NCBI RefSeq assembly: GCF_008632075.1
Contig: NZ_VWVM01000006.1
Coordinates: 224,986-288,985, forward strand
Direction of reading: 5' to 3'
Length of the DNA stretch: 64,000 nucleotides
DNA from: Candidatus Pantoea gossypiicola
Lineage (GTDB): Bacteria > Pseudomonadota > Gammaproteobacteria > Enterobacterales > Enterobacteriaceae
Shown: positions 27,574 through 37,371 of the stretch, piece by piece
Numbering within the stretch: position 1 is the first letter of the stretch
How the letters are laid out: every line of letters begins with the position of its first letter
Translations under genes and position numbers: made by a program
The notes under the pieces: generated by a model
Seen by the model: the letters and a program-made list of their open reading frames with translations, nothing else
What the model was told of the DNA's origin: nothing
Databases searched by the model: none

Positions 27574-28683
27574 ATGTTCAACTCACGTCAGAAATGGCTG
27601 TCAGCTGTGGTAGCGGCTTCGCTGATGGTCGCGTCGGCCAGCAGCATGGCGGAAGATAAAACGCTGCACGTCTACAACTGGTCCGATTATATTTCGCCAG
27701 ATACCGTGCCGAACTTTGAAAAGCAGTCGGGCATTAAGGTTGTCTACGATGTCTTTGACTCCAACGAAGTGCTGGAAGGCAAACTGATGGCGGGCAGTAC
27801 CGGCTACGATGTCGTGGTGCCATCCTCCAGCTTCCTGGCGCGTCAGCTGCAGTCCGGGGTATTCCAGCCACTGGACAAGAGCAAACTGCCTAACTATAAA
27901 AACCTCGATCCGGCGCTGATGGAAAAAGTGGCGCAGCACGATCCGGGTAATAAATATGCCATTCCTTATCTGTGGGGCACCACCGGTATCGGCTACAACA
28001 TCGACAAAGTCAAAGCCGCGCTGGGAACCGATGCGCCGGTCAACAGCTGGGACCTGGTGATGAAGCCGGAAAATCTGGAGAAGCTGAAAAGCTGTGGCGT
28101 CTCTTTCCTGGATGCGCCGGAAGAGATTTTCGCCACCGTGCTGAACTATCTGGGCAAGGATCCTAACTCTTCGGATGCCAAAGACTATTCCGGTGCGGCG
28201 ACAGACCTGCTGCTGAAGTTGCGTCCGAACATCCGCTATTTCCACTCGTCTCAGTACATCAACGATCTGGCTAACGGTAACACCTGCGTTGCCATCGGCT
28301 GGTCGGGCGATATTCTGCAGGCGAAGAACCGTGCCGATGCGGCGAAAAACGGCGTGCATCTGGGCTACAGCGTGCCAAAAGAGGGCGCACTGGCCTTCTT
28401 CGATATGATGGCAATTCCTAAGGATGCCAAAAACCTCGACGGTGCCTACGCCTGGCTGAACTACATCATGGATCCGAAAGTGATCGCTGATGTCTCCAAT
28501 AAAATGAACTACGCCAACGGCAACAAAGCGTCGCTGCCGCTGATCAATGCCGACGTCCGCAACAACCCGGGTATCTTCCCGACGCCAGAAGCGATGTCGA
28601 AATTGTTCGTGCTGAAAGTCCAGGATCCGAAACTGGATCGTGTGCGTACGCGCGCATGGACTAAAGTAAAAAGTGGTAAGTAG
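27574..28683 (+). CDS. potF: Putrescine-binding periplasmic protein PotF
   Basis: This is the receptor of the PotFGHI putrescine ABC importer. The 369-residue precursor has a signal peptide ending ASSMAED. The mature start ([10 protein letters not shown]) and [18 protein letters not shown] and the C-terminal [14 protein letters not shown] are as in the E. coli protein. The ATG at 27574 is preceded by AGGAGG; ATG 27565 three codons earlier lies too close to that site. An ARG-box-like palindrome lies upstream, and a hairpin separates potF from potG. Confidence 0.96.
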   Translation: MFNSRQKWLSAVVAASLMVASASSMAEDKTLHVYNWSDYISPDTVPNFEKQSGIKVVYDVFDSNEVLEGKLMAGSTGYDVVVPSSSFLARQLQSGVFQPLDKSKLPNYKNLDPALMEKVAQHDPGNKYAIPYLWGTTGIGYNIDKVKAALGTDAPVNSWDLVMKPENLEKLKSCGVSFLDAPEEIFATVLNYLGKDPNSSDAKDYSGAATDLLLKLRPNIRYFHSSQYINDLANGNTCVAIGWSGDILQAKNRADAAKNGVHLGYSVPKEGALAFFDMMAIPKDAKNLDGAYAWLNYIMDPKVIADVSNKMNYANGNKASLPLINADVRNNPGIFPTPEAMSKLFVLKVQDPKLDRVRTRAWTKVKSGK

Positions 28684-28717
28684 TTCGTCCTTTACGGATT
28701 GACCTGTCACGCATCAG

Positions 28718-28746
28718 CAACAGAGGCGCAGTGTCGGCCTCTGTTG
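28718..28746 (+). promoter_or_regulatory. Intra-operon hairpin between potF and potG
   Basis: The perfect 10-bp arms CAACAGAGGC and GCCTCTGTTG have a 9-nt loop. A short T run (ATTTTT) follows some bases later. Its position after the binding-protein gene suggests mRNA 3'-end protection or partial termination that gives more PotF than PotGHI. Confidence 0.6.
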
Positions 28747-28806
28747 TGCCATTTTTAGCGGCGGATTTTGCCGCCATGTTCCGCCTGGCTCCGGAGAGAA
28801 CCCTTT

Positions 28807-29940
28807 GTGAACGATGCCATTCCCCGCCCTCAACATAAAACTGCAAAGGCCTTAACGCCGCTGCTGGAGATCCGCAATCTGACCAAATCTTTTGACGGCC
28901 AGCACGCCGTGGATGATGTCAGTCTGACCATTTATAAAGGTGAAATCTTCGCTCTGCTGGGCGCATCGGGCTGTGGCAAATCCACGCTGCTGCGTATGCT
29001 GGCCGGTTTTGAGCCGCCCACCAGCGGCCAGATTGTGCTGGATGGACAGGATCTGTCGCACGTTGCGCCCTATCAGCGTCCGATCAATATGATGTTCCAG
29101 TCCTACGCGCTGTTCCCGCACATGACGGTTGAGCAGAATATCGCTTTTGGTCTGAAGCAGGATCGGCTGCCGAAAGGGGAGATCACCAGCCGCGTCGCCG
29201 AAATGCTGGCGCTGGTGCATATGCAGGAGTTTGCGAAACGCAAACCGCATCAGCTCTCCGGTGGTCAGCGCCAGCGCGTGGCGCTGGCACGCAGCCTGGC
29301 GAAACGGCCAAAACTGCTGCTGCTCGATGAGCCGATGGGCGCACTGGATAAGAAGCTGCGCGACAGGATGCAGCTGGAAGTGGTTGATATTCTTGAGCGT
29401 GTGGGCGCGACCTGCGTGATGGTGACGCACGACCAGGAAGAGGCGATGACCATGGCGGGCCGTATCGCAATTATGAATCGCGGTAAGTTCGTGCAGATTG
29501 GCGAGCCGGAGGAGATTTACGAGCATCCGACCAGCCGCTACAGCGCGGAGTTTATCGGTTCGGTTAACGTCTTCGAAGGTTTGCTGCGTGAACGTCAGGC
29601 AGATGGCCTGGTAATCGACAGCCCCGGCCTGATGCATCCGCTGAAAGTCGATTCCGATGTCTCGGTGGTCGATAACGTGCCAGTGCATGTCGCGCTGCGC
29701 CCGGAAAAAGTGATGCTGTGCGATGAAGTACCCGCCGATGGTTGTAACTTTGCGGTGGGTGAAGTGGTCCACATCGCCTATCTCGGCGATCTCTCTATCT
29801 TCCATGTCCGTCTGCACAGCGGGCAAATGATCAGCGCACAGTTGCAAAACGCGCATCGCTACCGCAAAGGGTTGCCGACCTGGGGAGATGAAGTCCGCCT
29901 CTGCTGGGAAAGCGACAGTTGCGTGGTGTTGACGGTTTAA
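28807..29940 (+). CDS. potG: Putrescine ABC importer ATPase PotG
   Basis: This is the ATP-hydrolysing subunit, 377 residues, the same as in E. coli. Motifs are Walker A GASGCGKST, Q-loop MMFQSYALFPH, signature LSGGQRQRVALAR, Walker B LLLLDEPMGALD and switch His in VTHDQEEA. A C-terminal TOBE domain (VALRPEKVMLCDE..., AYLGDLSIFHV) follows. The start is GTG at 28807 with GGAGAG upstream, giving MNDAIPRPQ as in the E. coli protein; the longer frame back to 28768 has no ribosome site. potH begins 9 bases after its stop. Confidence 0.95.
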   Translation: MNDAIPRPQHKTAKALTPLLEIRNLTKSFDGQHAVDDVSLTIYKGEIFALLGASGCGKSTLLRMLAGFEPPTSGQIVLDGQDLSHVAPYQRPINMMFQSYALFPHMTVEQNIAFGLKQDRLPKGEITSRVAEMLALVHMQEFAKRKPHQLSGGQRQRVALARSLAKRPKLLLLDEPMGALDKKLRDRMQLEVVDILERVGATCVMVTHDQEEAMTMAGRIAIMNRGKFVQIGEPEEIYEHPTSRYSAEFIGSVNVFEGLLRERQADGLVIDSPGLMHPLKVDSDVSVVDNVPVHVALRPEKVMLCDEVPADGCNFAVGEVVHIAYLGDLSIFHVRLHSGQMISAQLQNAHRYRKGLPTWGDEVRLCWESDSCVVLTV

Positions 29941-29949
29941 GGAGCGGCT

Positions 29950-30912
29950 ATGAGCCAGATTTTCCAACGCGCCAAAGCGCCCGCCCGACTGGTCGGTACG
30001 CCGCTGCAACGCTGGGCCACGCGGGTAAAAATGCAGCATGGCCGTAAGCTGGTCATTGCTCTGCCGTATGTCTGGCTGGTGCTGTTGTTTCTGCTACCGT
30101 TTCTGACGGTGCTGAAGATCAGCTTCGCGGACATTGCACGGGCGATTCCCCCTTACACCGAGCTGGTGAGCTGGGCAGATGATCAGTTCAGCATCGTGCT
30201 CAACTTCGGTAACTACCTGACGCTGACCGATGATCCGCTCTACATTGACGCCTATCTGCAGTCGCTGAAAGTGGCGGCGATTTCCACGGTAATCTGTCTG
30301 CTGATAGGCTATCCGCTCGCCTGGGCCGTTGCGCACAGCAAGCCGTCGATGCGCACCATCTTGCTGCTGCTGGTGATCCTGCCGTCGTGGACCTCGTTTC
30401 TGGTACGCGTCTACGCCTGGATGGGGCTGCTGAACAACAACGGTATCCTCAACCGCTTCCTGCTGTGGCTGGGCGTGATCGATCATCCGCTGGTGATCCT
30501 CTACACCAACACCGCGGTCTATATCGGTATCGTCTACTGCTATCTGCCGTTTATGGTGCTGCCAATCTACACGGCACTAACCCGTATCGACTACTCGCTG
30601 GTGGAAGCCTCACTGGATCTGGGTGCACGCCCGCTGAAGACCTTTTTCAGCGTGATTGTGCCGCTGACCAAAGGCGGCATTATTGCTGGATCGATGCTGG
30701 TGTTTATTCCAGCGGTGGGAGAATACGTGATTCCTGAACTGCTGGGTGGCCCTGACAGCATCATGATTGGCCGTATTCTGTGGCAGGAGTTCTTTAACAA
30801 CCGCGACTGGCCGGTCGCCTCTGCGCTGGCGGTGATTATTCTGCTGATCCTGATTCTGCCGATCATCTGGTTCCATAAGCATCAAAACCGTGAAATGGGA
30901 GAGAAGGCATGA
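29950..30912 (+). CDS. potH: Putrescine ABC importer permease PotH
   Basis: This inner-membrane permease has 320 residues and about six helices. The segment MQHGRKLVIALPYVWLVLLF begins the first helix. The EAA loop is in DYSLVEASLDLGARPLKTFF, and a conserved periplasmic/TM stretch reads GEYVIPELLGGPDSIMIGR. It overlaps potI by four bases (ATGA), consistent with a PotH-PotI heterodimer. The N-terminal 25 residues differ from E. coli, as is usual for this cytoplasmic tail. Confidence 0.95.
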   Translation: MSQIFQRAKAPARLVGTPLQRWATRVKMQHGRKLVIALPYVWLVLLFLLPFLTVLKISFADIARAIPPYTELVSWADDQFSIVLNFGNYLTLTDDPLYIDAYLQSLKVAAISTVICLLIGYPLAWAVAHSKPSMRTILLLLVILPSWTSFLVRVYAWMGLLNNNGILNRFLLWLGVIDHPLVILYTNTAVYIGIVYCYLPFMVLPIYTALTRIDYSLVEASLDLGARPLKTFFSVIVPLTKGGIIAGSMLVFIPAVGEYVIPELLGGPDSIMIGRILWQEFFNNRDWPVASALAVIILLILILPIIWFHKHQNREMGEKA

Positions 30913-31754
30913 ATAATCTGCCCACCATTCGCTCACCCTGGCGAACCGGCATTCTGGTCTGCTGCTTCCTGTTCCTCTATGCGCCGATGCTGCTGCTGGT
31001 GGTTTACTCCTTTAACAGCTCACCGCTGGTGACGGTGTGGGAGAATTTCTCCTTCCACTGGTACAAGGTGCTGTTTGAGGACAGCGCGATGATCGACGCA
31101 GTGCTACTGAGTCTGAGCATTGCCGGGCTGTCGGCCACCATGGCGGTAGTGCTGGGCACGCTGGCGGCGGTAATCATCGTGCGCTTTGGTCGCTTCCGCG
31201 GGCACAACGGTTTTGCCTTTATGCTGACGGCACCGCTGGTGATGCCCGATGTGATCACCGGTCTGTCCCTGCTGCTGCTGTTTGTGGCCATGGGCAACGC
31301 CTTTGGCTGGCCGAGTGAACGCGGCATGCTGACCATCTGGCTGGCGCACGTCACTTTCTGTACCGCCTATGTGGCGGTGGTGATCAACTCGCGTCTGCGT
31401 GAACTGGACCGCTCAATCGAAGAGGCGGCGATGGATTTAGGCGCGACGCCGCTGAAGGTTTTTTTCGTCATTACCGTGCCGATGATTGCGCCGGCAATTG
31501 TCACCGGCTGGCTGCTGGCGTTTACTCTGTCTCTCGACGATCTGGTGATTGCCAGCTTTGTTACCGGGCCGGGTGCCACCACGCTGCCGATGGCGATCTT
31601 CGCTACCGTACGCCGCGGCGTGAACCCGGAAATCAATGCGCTGGCTTCCCTGATCCTGTTTGTGGTCGGTTTAGTCGGTTTTATCGCCTGGCGATTCATG
31701 GCGCACGAAGAAAAACAGCGTTTAAGCGATATTCAGAAAGCTAAACGTGGCTGA
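30909..31754 (+). CDS. potI: Putrescine ABC importer permease PotI
   Basis: This is the second permease of the importer, 281 residues, as in E. coli. The EAA loop is SIEEAAMDLGATPLKVFF, and the conserved LSLDDLVIASFVTGPGATTLP follows in the last third. Its ATG overlaps the potH stop. It is the last gene of the potFGHI operon; a strong terminator follows 25 bases later. Confidence 0.95.
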   Translation: MNNLPTIRSPWRTGILVCCFLFLYAPMLLLVVYSFNSSPLVTVWENFSFHWYKVLFEDSAMIDAVLLSLSIAGLSATMAVVLGTLAAVIIVRFGRFRGHNGFAFMLTAPLVMPDVITGLSLLLLFVAMGNAFGWPSERGMLTIWLAHVTFCTAYVAVVINSRLRELDRSIEEAAMDLGATPLKVFFVITVPMIAPAIVTGWLLAFTLSLDDLVIASFVTGPGATTLPMAIFATVRRGVNPEINALASLILFVVGLVGFIAWRFMAHEEKQRLSDIQKAKRG

Positions 31755-31779
31755 AATACGTAACCTTTGCCACTATATG

Positions 31780-31807
31780 AACGGGCCGGTTTAACCGGCC
31801 CGTTTTT
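31780..31807 (+). terminator. Terminator of potFGHI
   Basis: The stem AACGGGCCGGTT/AACCGGCCCGTT has almost no loop and is followed by TTT. Confidence 0.85.
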
Positions 31808-31829
31808 CGATCAGGTGGAGTCAGGGACT

Positions 31830-32297
31830 ATGTCAGAAATCTTCAAAAGCAGTGCTACGCTCTCAGACGCACCGGTTCCGGTGACGGTCGCGGGCATTGC
31901 CATTATTGCGACCCGCTGCCTGAGCGTACTGATGCTGGCCAATGAGCTGGGTTACAGTGAAATCGCCAACTTTGTTCACCGCAGCGCCCAGTCCTGGGAC
32001 TCGACGCTTATCTTTATCGCCAGTCAGCTCATCTTCCTGTTCGAACTGCGCTGCGCCTTTACGCTGATGCGCGGCAGTAACCGTGGCCGCTGGGGCTATG
32101 TAGCCACGCAGGGGGTTGTGCTGATCTATATGCTGTTTGCTTCGCTGGGCGGGATTTACCCCGAGATTTTCAGCATTGATGGCGACAACAACGTCCAGAT
32201 TATCCACCACACCCTGTCGCAGAAAATCCCTGACCTGCTGGTGCTGATGCTGCTGTTTCTGCCCGCCAGCAGTCGCGCTTTTTTCAGGAAGCGGTGA
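31830..32297 (+). CDS. ybjO: Inner-membrane protein YbjO
   Basis: This 155-residue protein has about four membrane helices and function is unknown. Conserved parts are IATRCLSVLMLANELGY, FVHRSAQSWDSTLIFIASQL and the C-terminal PDLLVLMLLFLPASSRAFF. Synteny (between potI and rlmC, as in E. coli) supports the name. ATG 31830 lies after a GGTGGAGTCAGGGA purine stretch; the in-frame codon at 31767 would put the terminator inside the gene. Confidence 0.85.
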   Translation: MSEIFKSSATLSDAPVPVTVAGIAIIATRCLSVLMLANELGYSEIANFVHRSAQSWDSTLIFIASQLIFLFELRCAFTLMRGSNRGRWGYVATQGVVLIYMLFASLGGIYPEIFSIDGDNNVQIIHHTLSQKIPDLLVLMLLFLPASSRAFFRKR

Positions 32298-32338
32298 TAC
32301 AATCGCGCTCCGCCAGACCCCATCGTTAAGGCTCTACC

Positions 32339-33469
32339 ATGCACTGCGCGCTTTATGACGCTAACCGTTGCCGCTCCTGTCAGTGGCTGGAAAAACCCTA
32401 TCCCATTCAGCTAGGCGACAAACAGTCGATGCTGGAACAGTTACTGGCTGATCAGCCGGTTGCGGCCTGGCTACCGCCGGTGACATCACCGCAGCAGGCA
32501 TTCCGTAACAAAGCCAAAATGGTGGTCAGCGGCAGTGTGGAGCGCCCGGTGCTGGGCTTAATTCATCGTGATGGCGAGGCTGTCGATCTCTGCGACTGCC
32601 CGCTCTATCCCGCCAGCTTCCAGCCGGTGTTTGCGGCGCTTAAGCCCTTTATTGCCCGTGCCGGACTGACGCCTTATAACGTGGCACGTAAACGCGGCGA
32701 GCTGAAATTCCTGCTGATTACCGAAAGTCAGCAGGGCGGCATCATGCTCCGTTTTGTCCTGCGCTCAACCGCCAAACTGAAACAGCTGCGCGCGGCGTTG
32801 CCGTGGCTGCAACAGCAGCTGCCGCAGCTGGCGGTGATCTCGGCCAATATTCAGCCGGTACATATGGCGATTCTCGAGGGAGAGGAGGAGATAGCGCTCA
32901 CGCCCGATCAGTCGCTGGCTGAGAACTTCAATGGTGTGCCGCTGTGGATCCGGCCGCAAAGCTTCTTTCAGACCAATCCGCAGGTTGCCAGCGCGCTCTA
33001 TGCCACCGCGCGCGACTGGGTGCGTACGCTGCCGGTTAACAGCATGTGGGATCTCTTCTGTGGCGTAGGAGGTTTTGGTCTGCACTGCGCGACACCGGAA
33101 ATGGCGCTGACCGGCATTGAAATAAGCGCTGAAGCGATTAAATGCGCCCGGCGTTCCGCTGAGATGCTGGGACTGAAAAACGTGCAGTTTGCGGCGCTTG
33201 ATTCGACGGCGTTTGCGACCGGACGCGACGCGGTGCCACAGCTGGTGCTGGTGAATCCGCCACGTCGCGGAATGGGTCAGGCGCTGTGTGACTATCTCAG
33301 CCAGATGGCTCCGGATTATCTGCTCTATTCAAGCTGTAATCCGCAGACCATGGCGCAGGATATTGCCCGGTTGAATGACTATGAGGTCACGAAGGTTCAG
33401 CTGTTCGACATGTTCCCGCACACTGCGCATTTTGAGGTGCTGACGCTGTTAACCCGCCGTCAGCACTGA
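32339..33469 (+). CDS. rlmC: 23S rRNA m5U747 methyltransferase RlmC
   Basis: This SAM-dependent enzyme makes 5-methyluridine at position 747 of 23S rRNA. The 376 residues (E. coli 375) carry the iron-sulfur ligands Cys3, Cys11, Cys14 and Cys87. The SAM loop is [14 protein letters not shown], the NPPRRG motif is [10 protein letters not shown], and the catalytic Cys is in YSSCNPQT. The N-terminal TRAM domain of RlmD is absent, which fixes the paralogue. The gene is convergent with artJ, whose stop is 20 bases away, with no obvious terminator between. Confidence 0.95.
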   Translation: MHCALYDANRCRSCQWLEKPYPIQLGDKQSMLEQLLADQPVAAWLPPVTSPQQAFRNKAKMVVSGSVERPVLGLIHRDGEAVDLCDCPLYPASFQPVFAALKPFIARAGLTPYNVARKRGELKFLLITESQQGGIMLRFVLRSTAKLKQLRAALPWLQQQLPQLAVISANIQPVHMAILEGEEEIALTPDQSLAENFNGVPLWIRPQSFFQTNPQVASALYATARDWVRTLPVNSMWDLFCGVGGFGLHCATPEMALTGIEISAEAIKCARRSAEMLGLKNVQFAALDSTAFATGRDAVPQLVLVNPPRRGMGQALCDYLSQMAPDYLLYSSCNPQTMAQDIARLNDYEVTKVQLFDMFPHTAHFEVLTLLTRRQH

Positions 33470-33489
33470 GCCCGGTGAAATTCCCGGCG

Positions 33490-34221
33490 TTACTCCGGGA
33501 ACCATTTCTGATTGAGCTGCTGCCAGCTGCCGTTGGCTTTCAGTTCAGTCAGTGCCTGGTTGAACCGATCGCGCAGCGCTGTATTCCCTTTACGCACAGC
33601 AATGCCCAGTCCGGTGCCAAAGTAATCTGCATCAGTGACATGCTCACCAACCGTCGCGAGATCCGGATTGGTCTTCAGCCACTGATTCACCACCGCGCTG
33701 TCGCCAAAAACGCCATCGAGCCGGCCACTCTTCATATCCAGAATCGCATTCTGATAGCTGTCATACGCCACCACTTTCACGTCCGGATGCTTATCCTGCA
33801 GGTATTTCTGGTGGGTAGTGCCGTTTTCAACGCCGATGCGTTTGTCTTTCAAATCACCGAAGCTGCTGAACTTGCCTTTCTGCGCAATCACAATGGCGGA
33901 GTTAGCGTAATAGGGCTGGGTAAAATCGACCTGCTTGCTGCGCTCCGTGGTGATATCCATACCGGAAATCACGGCGTCATAGCGGCGGAATTTCAGTGAC
34001 GGGATCAGGCTGTCGAAGGCATTGTTAGTGAAAGTACACTCCGCTTTCATCTGCTGGCACAGCGCTTTAGCCAGATCGATATCAAATCCGACGAGATGAT
34101 TTTCTTTGTCCAGAGATTCAAACGGCGGATAGGTAGCTGAAGCAGCGAAGCGAATCGTTTCCGCGGCCTGCGCGGTCATCGCCAGTGAAGCCAGTGCAGC
34201 GGCGATAATCCATTTTTTCAT
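33490..34221 (-). CDS. artJ: Arginine-binding periplasmic protein ArtJ
   Basis: This is a high-affinity L-arginine receptor of the ArtPQM importer. The 243-residue precursor has signal peptide LAMTAQAAET and SBP family 3 motifs: GFDIDLAKALC, FDSLIPSLKFRRYDAVISGM, and GVENGTTHQKYL. It is close in sequence to artI in this window, and the two are clear paralogues. The gene lies apart from artMQIP and has its own leader with an ArgR-type box, in keeping with repression by arginine as known in E. coli. AGGAATC precedes ATG. Confidence 0.95.
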   Translation of the reverse strand: MKKWIIAAALASLAMTAQAAETIRFAASATYPPFESLDKENHLVGFDIDLAKALCQQMKAECTFTNNAFDSLIPSLKFRRYDAVISGMDITTERSKQVDFTQPYYANSAIVIAQKGKFSSFGDLKDKRIGVENGTTHQKYLQDKHPDVKVVAYDSYQNAILDMKSGRLDGVFGDSAVVNQWLKTNPDLATVGEHVTDADYFGTGLGIAVRKGNTALRDRFNQALTELKANGSWQQLNQKWFPE

Positions 34222-34272
34222 TTTATGATTCCTGTGATGTGGTCAGCCAGAGAAGGCGATACCCTGCCATAA

Positions 34273-34290
34273 AATGAATTTTTATGCAAT
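34273..34290. promoter_or_regulatory. ARG box upstream of artJ
   Basis: TGAATTTTTATGCA (34275-34288) matches the ArgR consensus TGAATWWWWATTCA at all but one base. A weaker second box (TGATTTTTCA region) follows with the usual 3-base spacing. It lies about 52 bases before the artJ start. Confidence 0.65.
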
Positions 34291-34336
34291 TAGTGTGATT
34301 TTTCAGGCGGAAAGGGCGAGCAGCCTCGCCCGGCAT

Positions 34337-35005
34337 TCAGTTACGCCGTTCAAAGGCCAGAGCGCGTTTTTCGATCAGTCGCATCATCAGCGTCAGCAAA
34401 CCGTTAACGCAGAGATAAATCAGACCCGCCGCGGCATAGACCGTAATGTCGTAGGTGCGACCATAGAGTAGCTGGCCGTGGCCCATCACCTCCATCAGGG
34501 TGATGGTGTAGGCCAGCGAGGTGCCTTTGAACACCAGCACCACTTCGTTGGAGTAGGAGGAGAGGGCGCGTTTAAATGCATAAGGCAGCATAATGCGCAG
34601 TGTATCTTTGCGGCTCATGCCGAGTGCCGCGCACGATTGCCACTGTCCGGAAGGAATCGCCCGGACCGCACCGTAAAACAGCTGCGTGGTGTAAGCCGCA
34701 CTGTTCAGCGATAGCGCCAGCATCGCGCACAGCCACGGCTGCGACAATAAATGCCACAGCCAGGGGATCTGCTGGATCGAGGGGAACTGTCCCGGACCGT
34801 AGTAGATCAGGAAGATCTGCACCAGCAGCGGCGTACCGGTAAACAGCGTGATAAACCCTTTTACCAGCGGATTCAGCACGGGTGTTTTCAGCGACAGGAT
34901 CACGGTGAAGAGCAGCGCGAGCAGCAGCGCCACCACCAGCGAGGCCGCCGTTAGCGTCAGGCTGGTATGCAGCCCTTTCAGGAGTTCAGGCAGATAGGCC
35001 AGCAT
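34337..35005 (-). CDS. artM: Arginine ABC importer permease ArtM
   Basis: This 222-residue inner-membrane permease of the HisM/GlnP type pairs with ArtQ. It has about five helices. TLFTGTPLLVQIFLIYY and the EAA-type loop IPSGQWQSCAALGMSRKDTL are visible. The start codon overlaps the artQ stop (TAATG), so the two are coupled. It is the last gene of the artPIQM operon. Confidence 0.94.
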   Translation of the reverse strand: MLAYLPELLKGLHTSLTLTAASLVVALLLALLFTVILSLKTPVLNPLVKGFITLFTGTPLLVQIFLIYYGPGQFPSIQQIPWLWHLLSQPWLCAMLALSLNSAAYTTQLFYGAVRAIPSGQWQSCAALGMSRKDTLRIMLPYAFKRALSSYSNEVVLVFKGTSLAYTITLMEVMGHGQLLYGRTYDITVYAAAGLIYLCVNGLLTLMMRLIEKRALAFERRN

Positions 35006-35721
35006 TAGCTGTTCCCCCGTTCAAAGCGGGTCGTGCGCAGTTCGATGCGGCGTAACACCGCCTGGCTGAACAGCGTAATCACTAAGTAGATCGCGGCCGC
35101 CACCAGGAACCAGGTAAACGGCTCCTGCGTACGCGTCGCGATACTTTTGGTTTGCAGCATCAGGTCATTGACGCTGATTAGCGAAACCAGCGCGGTATCT
35201 TTCAGCAGTACCAGCCATTGATTACCCAGACCCGGCAGGGCGTGACGCCACATCTGCGGCATAATCAGCCGGAGAAAAATGGCCGACTTTTTCATGCCCA
35301 GCGCCTGGCCCGACTCCCACTGACCGACCGGCACCGCTTTGAGTGCGCCGCGCAGCGTCTGCGAGGCATAGGCTGCATAGAGCATCGCAAGCGCAATCAC
35401 ACCGCACAGGAATGGACTGACATCGAAGTTCTCTATCTGCATCTGAACCGGCAGTGTAAACAGCGCGAAGTTTAGCGTGAAGCCGTCAGAGAGAGTGAGC
35501 AGCAGCTGTGAGGCACCAAAATAGATAAACAGCACCACCAGAATTTCCGGCAGGCCACGGATCAGCGTCACCAGACCGGTGCCAATCCACGCCAGCGGCC
35601 TCAGGCGCAGCGACTCCCAGCCGGCGAATATCATCGCCAGCACCAGGCCTGCGATGAGCGCACAAACAGCAAGGCCGACGGTCATCCCGGCGGCGCTTGC
35701 GAGGGTCATCATTTCATTCAT
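35005..35721 (-). CDS. artQ: Arginine ABC importer permease ArtQ
   Basis: This 238-residue permease partners ArtM. It contains [18 protein letters not shown], the EAA-type loop [20 protein letters not shown], and the segment [20 protein letters not shown]. It lies 6 bases after the artI stop and overlaps artM by one base. Length equals the E. coli protein. Confidence 0.94.
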   Translation of the reverse strand: MNEMMTLASAAGMTVGLAVCALIAGLVLAMIFAGWESLRLRPLAWIGTGLVTLIRGLPEILVVLFIYFGASQLLLTLSDGFTLNFALFTLPVQMQIENFDVSPFLCGVIALAMLYAAYASQTLRGALKAVPVGQWESGQALGMKKSAIFLRLIMPQMWRHALPGLGNQWLVLLKDTALVSLISVNDLMLQTKSIATRTQEPFTWFLVAAAIYLVITLFSQAVLRRIELRTTRFERGNS

Positions 35722-35727
35722 CAGAGA

Positions 35728-36459
35728 TTACTGCTGGAACCATTTGCTGTAGATGGTTTTGTAGGTGCCGTCTGCTTTGATCTTATCCAGTGCGCCGTTG
35801 AATTTGCTCTGCAACTCGGTGTTACCGGTGCGTACGGCAATGCCCAGACCGGTACCAAAGTAGGCTTTGTCCGTCACTTTGTCGCCGACGGCAGCCAGCG
35901 CAGCATTCTGCTTCAGCCACTCGTTGACCACAGCGGTGTCACCGAACACGGCATCAATACGGCCATTTTTCAGATCCAGAACGGCATTCTGATAGCTGTC
36001 GTAAGGCACAGTGGTAATTTCGCTGTGTTTTTCCGTCAGGTATTTTTGATGGGTGGTGCCGTTCTGAACGCCTACGCGTTTGCCTTTCAGGGCCTCAACG
36101 CTGGCGACTTTGCCTTTCTGGGCCACAAACAGCGCAGAATTGTCATAGTAAGGTTTGGTGAACAGGACCTGCTTTTCACGCTCCGGCGTGATATCCATGC
36201 CCGCCATCACCGCATCAAAGCGGCGGAACTTCAGGCTCGGGATCAGGCTGTCGAATGCCTGATTGGTGAAAGTACAGGTTGCGTCGATCTCTTTACACAG
36301 CGCATTGGCCAGATCGACATCAAAGCCCTGGATCTTATTGTCCGCATCCACAAATTCAAAAGGAGGATAAGAGGCTTCGGTCGCAAAACGAATCGTCTGT
36401 GCCGCGGTAGCGCTCAGGCTAAAACCGGCAAGCAGTGCAGCAAGTACCATTTTTTTCAT
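35728..36459 (-). CDS. artI: Arginine/basic amino acid-binding periplasmic protein ArtI
   Basis: This is the operon-encoded receptor for the ArtPQM transporter. The 243-residue precursor has signal SLSATAAQT and the SBP family 3 segments GFDVDLANALC, FDSLIPSLKFRRFDAVMAGM and GVQNGTTHQKYL, very like artJ. Two in-frame ATGs are possible: ATG 36459 is chosen because the AGGA site lies 8 bases upstream, whereas ATG 36468 abuts it. It sits 15 bases after artP. Ligand specificity of E. coli ArtI has been less clear than that of ArtJ. Confidence 0.94.
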   Translation of the reverse strand: MKKMVLAALLAGFSLSATAAQTIRFATEASYPPFEFVDADNKIQGFDVDLANALCKEIDATCTFTNQAFDSLIPSLKFRRFDAVMAGMDITPEREKQVLFTKPYYDNSALFVAQKGKVASVEALKGKRVGVQNGTTHQKYLTEKHSEITTVPYDSYQNAVLDLKNGRIDAVFGDTAVVNEWLKQNAALAAVGDKVTDKAYFGTGLGIAVRTGNTELQSKFNGALDKIKADGTYKTIYSKWFQQ

Positions 36460-36474
36460 TTTTAGCATCCTGAC

Positions 36475-37203
36475 TTAGTGCGAAAGATAGTGAGCAAACG
36501 CGTCGGTTTGCGGCTGTGTAAAGCGGCTGGCATCGCCCTGTTCCACAATGTGACCGTTCTCCATATAAACCACGCGGCTGGCCGTTTTACGTGCCACTTC
36601 CACTTCATGGGTCACAATCACCTGGGTAATGCGTGTCTGCGCCAGTTCGCGAATGATACTGACAATCTGTGCGGTAATTTCAGGGTCCAGCGCGGCCGTA
36701 GGCTCATCGAAAAGCAGCACCTGTGGCTCCATCATCAGCGCGCGGGCAATGGCCACACGCTGCTGCTGCCCCCCGGAGAGATGCAGCGGAAAGCGATCGC
36801 TGTAGGGCGTCAGGCGCAGCCGGTCAAGCAGCTTATCGGCGCGGGCGCGGGCGTCGCTTTTACTGAGGCCCAGAACCCGGCAGGGCGCTTCGATCAGATT
36901 CTGCAGCACGGTCAGATGTGGCCAGAGATTATATTGCTGGAACACCATGCCGACGTTCTGACGCAGTTCGCGAATCGCGGCATCAGACGGTTTCTGCGCG
37001 AAGTCGAAGTGATTGCCCGCAATTTGCAACTGACCTGAACGGGGCTGCTCCAGCAGATTAAGTACCCGCAGCAGCGAACTCTTGCCCGCACCACTGGGCC
37101 CCAGCAGCACCAGGGTCTCGCCTTGCGGACACTCAAGGTTGATGTCGAACAGCGCCTGATGAGCACCGTAGAAGCAGTTTATTGCGTTTAGTTGAATACT
37201 CAT
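36475..37203 (-). CDS. artP: Arginine ABC importer ATPase ArtP
   Basis: This is the nucleotide-binding subunit, 242 residues as in E. coli. Motifs are Walker [11 protein letters not shown]-loop [11 protein letters not shown], signature [13 protein letters not shown], Walker [15 protein letters not shown], and switch His in [11 protein letters not shown] 37203 was chosen; the frame extends to 37317 but that leader would run through ArgR-like sites. It is the first gene of artPIQM. Two imperfect ArgR-type boxes precede it. Confidence 0.95.
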   Translation of the reverse strand: MSIQLNAINCFYGAHQALFDINLECPQGETLVLLGPSGAGKSSLLRVLNLLEQPRSGQLQIAGNHFDFAQKPSDAAIRELRQNVGMVFQQYNLWPHLTVLQNLIEAPCRVLGLSKSDARARADKLLDRLRLTPYSDRFPLHLSGGQQQRVAIARALMMEPQVLLFDEPTAALDPEITAQIVSIIRELAQTRITQVIVTHEVEVARKTASRVVYMENGHIVEQGDASRFTQPQTDAFAHYLSH

Positions 37204-37211
37204 GCGCCAGA

Positions 37212-37265
37212 TTTGAATAGCTATTAGTGTCGCGGATTTTAACGTCACCAGAATAGTTATGCAAT
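37212..37265. promoter_or_regulatory. Imperfect ARG-box-like sites upstream of artP
   Basis: TGAATAGCTATTAG (37214-37227) and AGAATAGTTATGCA (37250-37263) each match most of the ArgR consensus. Their spacing (36 bases centre to centre) is not the usual 21, so only one may be used. Confidence 0.35.
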
Positions 37266-37371
37266 TAAGGTGGGTTAAAATTTGTAAAACAGCAGGTAAA
37301 CAGCAAAAGCTTAGCACAATATCATGCGCTGTCTGCCGTCAGTAAAAGGCCGTGCGGCGGGCAGCGGCTAT

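Noticed and set aside
27601..28710. 369-codon frame on the reverse strand of potF
   Set aside because: It mirrors the codon structure of the well-conserved potF gene, has no ribosome site and no recognisable protein features.
28852..30039. 395-codon frame on the reverse strand of potG
   Set aside because: It is fully antisense to potG, histidine- and glutamine-rich as expected for a shadow of GC-rich codons, and without homology I recognise.
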